Shown one piece after another: positions 61,221 through 64,000 of a stretch of 64,000 nucleotides of DNA. Origin of the DNA: JADJPO01 sp046330955 (GTDB taxonomy: Bacteria > Actinomycetota > Actinomycetes > Actinomycetales > Kineosporiaceae). The notes under the pieces are model-generated. The model did not search any database, was not told the origin of the DNA, and saw only the letters and a list, made by a program, of their open reading frames with translations. The translations under genes were made by a program, and so were the position numbers. The DNA lies in the NCBI GenBank assembly GCA_046330955.1, contig JAXLRT010000016.1, positions 1 through 64,000 on the forward strand, written 5' to 3'. How positions within the stretch are numbered: the first letter of the stretch is position 1; the number at the start of each line of letters is the position of its first letter.

Positions 61221-64000
61221 TCACCCGATCAGGACGGCGCGCAGCGGATCACGCACCTCCTGCGGCATCGGGGCGGGCAGGGCGATGGTGCGGTAGCCGC
61301 TCAGCCGCAACACCACGCGTCCCTCACCATCGGCCACGTGCCCGTCGAAGACCGGCGGGCCATCGCCCTCCCGCGCCCGCAACACCGCGTGCAGGCCGCC
61401 GGCGTCGATGTGGTTCGGATCGCGCACCAGCTGCACGGCCTGGACGGCGTTGGGCAACGCCAGCTCACCGGTGCCCGCCGCCTGGAACAGGCCCGCGGTC
61501 TGGAAGCACAGCTCGGTCAACCGGGGCCCGGTCACCGTCTGCTGGCTGTCCGGAACGTGGTTGTCCGGCAACGGGTTCGCCATGCGCGCTGCGGTCCACT
61601 CCCCGGCGCGAGCTGCGATGTCCACGACCTGATAGGCCGGGCCGTGGAAGTACAGCTGGTACACCAGGTCACGCCCGATCGCCTGCCCCGCTGCCACGCC
61701 GTTCTGGTCGGCGCGCATCGAGACGGGCACGTCCTCGTGCTCCTCGCGCCACGGCGCACGCGTCAGCCGCACCGTGCCGGTGAAGTGGACGTCCACCCGC
61801 GGCGTCGTGCTGCCGGCCAGGGTCCGTTCGGCCGTCAACACGCAGCGGGCCACCAGATCCTGACCGTCGCCGGCCTCGGCCACGGCAGGGTCGAGCAGGG
61901 CGCTCACCCGGATGGCCCGCGGCTCGTTCCGGTAGAACTTGCACGGGGCGAGGAAGCGGACGTCGGTGATCTCGGCGACCCGGTACCCGGAGTCACCGCC
62001 CACCTCGAGCCCGGCGAGACGTGCACCGGCCAGCGCGGCCTCGGCGAAGGACTCCATGCCCATCACGCCGGGCAGCACCGGGATGCCCTCGATCCGGTGG
62101 TCGTACAGGAAGGGCTGCACCGCCGGGTCGAGCATCGTGGTGACCACGACACCGTCGCTCACATCGGCACTGACCTCGCCGGTCACCGGCGCGATACCCG
62201 AGATGCCCTGGGCGGCAACGGCCTCGGCGTCCAGCCCGGTGGTGTTGCCACCCCGGTCGGGGGCCGCGGCCATCAGGCCGAGCCGGCCCGCCACGACCAC
62301 CTCGCCGGCGAAACCGGACGACGCGAGCTCGCGCCGGATCCAGGCGACCCCGGCCTCGGGCGGCAGCATCTGCACCCCGGCCATCTCCATGATCTTGGGG
62401 ATGGAGCCGCGGGTGGCCATGCCGATGCCGCCCCAGGCGGTCCAGTCCAGCGCGATGGCGCGCATCCCGGGGCGGGTGCGGCGCAGGCTGGAACTGATGG
62501 CGCACAACAGGTTGTTCGCCGCGGCGTAGTCCGGCTGGCCGGAGTTGCCGAACCGCCCGGCCACCGAGGAGAACACCACGCTGGCGCCGATCGGCAGGTC
62601 CGGGACGGCGTGCACCAGCGAGTACCAGCCGTCGGCCTTCACGTCGAAGACCAGGTCGAACTCGGCGGGCTGCTTGTCGGGCATGGTGCGGCTGATCTCG
62701 AGCCCGGCCGCGTGCAGCAGCAGGTCGACCCGGCCGGATTCGGCCTGGACGGCGCGCATCACCGACACCACGGCGTCCGCATCGGTCAGGTTGACGCTGT
62801 GGTAGCGCACCCGACCGCCCGCGGCCTCGACCGCCTGAACGGCGGCCAGGGCAGCGGCCCGGCGCTCGATGCGCGCCAGTTCCTTCTCGATCGCGACCGG
62901 GGTGGGCCGCTCACCGGCCTCCTTCAACCGCGCCGCGATCACCGGCTTGAGCGCGTCCTTGTCGGTCGCGAACGTCTGCAGGTCGGGGTCGGCGGCATCC
63001 GGGGTGGGGGTGAGGTCGAGCAGGTGGAACGTCGCCCCGCTCGCCGCGGCCAGATCGGCCGTGATCGCCGAGACGATGCTGCCGGCCGCCCCGGTGACGA
63101 CCACGACGCTGTCGCTGGTCAACGGGGTGCCGCCCTCACCGAGCGGACTGCCGTCGGCCCCGAGCGGGGTGAACGGCACCGTCTCGAGGGCGATGCCCAC
63201 CCGGGCCGGGCCGCGGTGCTCGACGTCCGGGCGCCCCACCTCGACGCAGCCGCCGTCGCGCAGCGCCTCCTCGATCAGGACGTCGGCGATCGCCGCCGTC
63301 TTGCGACTGGCCGGCAGGTCGACGGCCTTGACCACCGCCGCCGGGCACTCGCGCTGATAGGCCTTGGCGAACCCGTTGACCGCGCCGCCGAGCGGGGACG
63401 TCGCCCCGCCGGGCTCGTAGCCGTGGAACCCGCCGAGCCGGGTGGCCGTGATCAGGAACGGGGTGCTGTCGTACAGCGCCCGGATGGTGGCGTAGAGCGC
63501 CTTCACCCTGCGCCGCAACGCCTCTCGCCAGGCGTCGAACGCGATCCCGTCGAGCGCCCCTTCGTCGTCCAGCCCGGCGAGCCAGAACACCCCGTCGATC
63601 GGGGCGGACGCCGTCCACTCGGCGAGCCGGGCGAGCAGGTCGTCCGTGGCGATGCCGGCCTCGAGGCCCAACACCTCGACGCCCAGCTTGCGCAGCCGCT
63701 TCGCCAGCGACTCGCCCACGCCGCCCTCGTCGAGCATGACGACGACGCGGCTCCCCTCACCGAGGGTGATGCCGGTCGGGGCGCACAGGTTCAGCGCCGG
63801 ACGGAGCACCGCCACCGGCACCCGCCGGGGCAACGCATCGATCGCGGCGAGATCGCCCTGGACGAGCCCGCTCACCGCGGGCGACGGCGTCGCGGCCGGC
63901 CCTGCCGGCGCGGAGGCGGCCGAGACAGCACCTGCCGCGGCGCTGGTGGGCTGGATGCCGGTCTTCTCGCGGACCCAGCCGATCACCAGGTTCAACGTCG
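61221..64000 (-). CDS. PfaA-like type I polyketide synthase, C-terminal part (ACP-KR-DH)
   Basis: The gene runs off the right edge. The visible 926 codons begin with TLNLVIGWVREKTG, which looks like the last helix of an ACP, then a Pro/Ala-rich linker. Next is a two-part ketoreductase (VVVTGAAGSIVSA cofactor loop; Ser and Tyr in VFSSVAGRFGNSGQPDYAAA), then a hot-dog dehydratase with HRIEGIPVLPG (HxxxGxxxxP) and GPRLTELCFQTAG. ACP-KR-DH at the C-terminus is the PfaA (PUFA/secondary lipid synthase) order. The window ends before the KS and AT domains. The KR cofactor loop is GAAGSI rather than GGTGGL, so reduced activity is possible. Confidence 0.85.
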   Translation of the reverse strand, partial: TLNLVIGWVREKTGIQPTSAAAGAVSAASAPAGPAATPSPAVSGLVQGDLAAIDALPRRVPVAVLRPALNLCAPTGITLGEGSRVVVMLDEGGVGESLAKRLRKLGVEVLGLEAGIATDDLLARLAEWTASAPIDGVFWLAGLDDEGALDGIAFDAWREALRRRVKALYATIRALYDSTPFLITATRLGGFHGYEPGGATSPLGGAVNGFAKAYQRECPAAVVKAVDLPASRKTAAIADVLIEEALRDGGCVEVGRPDVEHRGPARVGIALETVPFTPLGADGSPLGEGGTPLTSDSVVVVTGAAGSIVSAITADLAAASGATFHLLDLTPTPDAADPDLQTFATDKDALKPVIAARLKEAGERPTPVAIEKELARIERRAAALAAVQAVEAAGGRVRYHSVNLTDADAVVSVMRAVQAESGRVDLLLHAAGLEISRTMPDKQPAEFDLVFDVKADGWYSLVHAVPDLPIGASVVFSSVAGRFGNSGQPDYAAANNLLCAISSSLRRTRPGMRAIALDWTAWGGIGMATRGSIPKIMEMAGVQMLPPEAGVAWIRRELASSGFAGEVVVAGRLGLMAAAPDRGGNTTGLDAEAVAAQGISGIAPVTGEVSADVSDGVVVTTMLDPAVQPFLYDHRIEGIPVLPGVMGMESFAEAALAGARLAGLEVGGDSGYRVAEITDVRFLAPCKFYRNEPRAIRVSALLDPAVAEAGDGQDLVARCVLTAERTLAGSTTPRVDVHFTGTVRLTRAPWREEHEDVPVSMRADQNGVAAGQAIGRDLVYQLYFHGPAYQVVDIAARAGEWTAARMANPLPDNHVPDSQQTVTGPRLTELCFQTAGLFQAAGTGELALPNAVQAVQLVRDPNHIDAGGLHAVLRAREGDGPPVFDGHVADGEGRVVLRLSGYRTIALPAPMPQEVRDPLRAVLIG

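Overview
The window is 64 kb of very GC-rich DNA (roughly 70% by eye). GTG starts are frequent, same-strand genes often overlap by 4 nt (ATGA/GTGA), and intergenic space is short. Families such as HelD/HelR, DUF4235, DUF3592, HutF, a PfaA-like lipid PKS and an srsABC-like type III PKS set point to an actinomycete (Actinomycetota). I cannot place it below that level. No rRNA, tRNA, CRISPR or transposase was found.

Layout. 0.06-10.5 kb: ferredoxin, hrpA helicase, a minus-strand operon of Tat cyclase, SDR and four-carbon acid kinase, an unknown protein, GNAT, DUF1697 and tam. 10.6-14.7 kb: thiamine salvage (NCS1-type permease facing thiM-thiE-thiD) with one TPP riboswitch at each end. 14.7-26.9 kb: hutI, mmuM, a TetR/MFS pair with an operator, two CitE/malyl-CoA lyase paralogues, a GAF-EAL protein, hutF and nagA. 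26.8-29.1 kb: a toxin-antitoxin island with a decayed Phd/PIN pair next to an intact AbiE pair that carries a duplicated operator. 29-35.2 kb: an ECF sigma factor with SnoaL domain, a SnoaL protein, then hutH-hutU-M20 hydrolase with a candidate HutR operator. 35.5-37.1 kb: cold-shock protein and a soluble CZB chemoreceptor. 37.2-40.6 kb: a coupled operon of a GGAD-repeat peptide, a cupin-4 oxygenase and a sucrase/ferredoxin-like protein, divergent from an IclR regulator. 41-45 kb: HelD/HelR-type motor, diguanylate cyclase and a CMD-like protein. 45.2-47.9 kb: phenolic-lipid cluster. 48.4-52.3 kb: polyol-phosphate surface-polymer operon. 52.3-64 kb: Sfp-type PPTase, CorA, a 1926-residue fused acyl-CoA carboxylase and the C-terminal part of a PfaA-like PKS that runs off the right edge.

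How genes work together. HutH, HutU, HutI and HutF would take histidine to N-formylglutamate. An M20 hydrolase coupled to hutU probably replaces HutG. PPTase, carboxylase and PKS look like a secondary lipid (PUFA-synthase-like) system. The strongest candidate for an undescribed system is the GGAD-repeat/cupin/sucrase-ferredoxin operon, which has the layout of a precursor peptide and its modifying enzymes.

Non-coding structure. Two intergenic repeat families have fixed lengths: a 102-nt element (four copies, one 13-nt motif facing a doublet spaced 21 nt) and a 69-nt palindrome (four copies). Long hairpins also sit on the stop codons of several genes.
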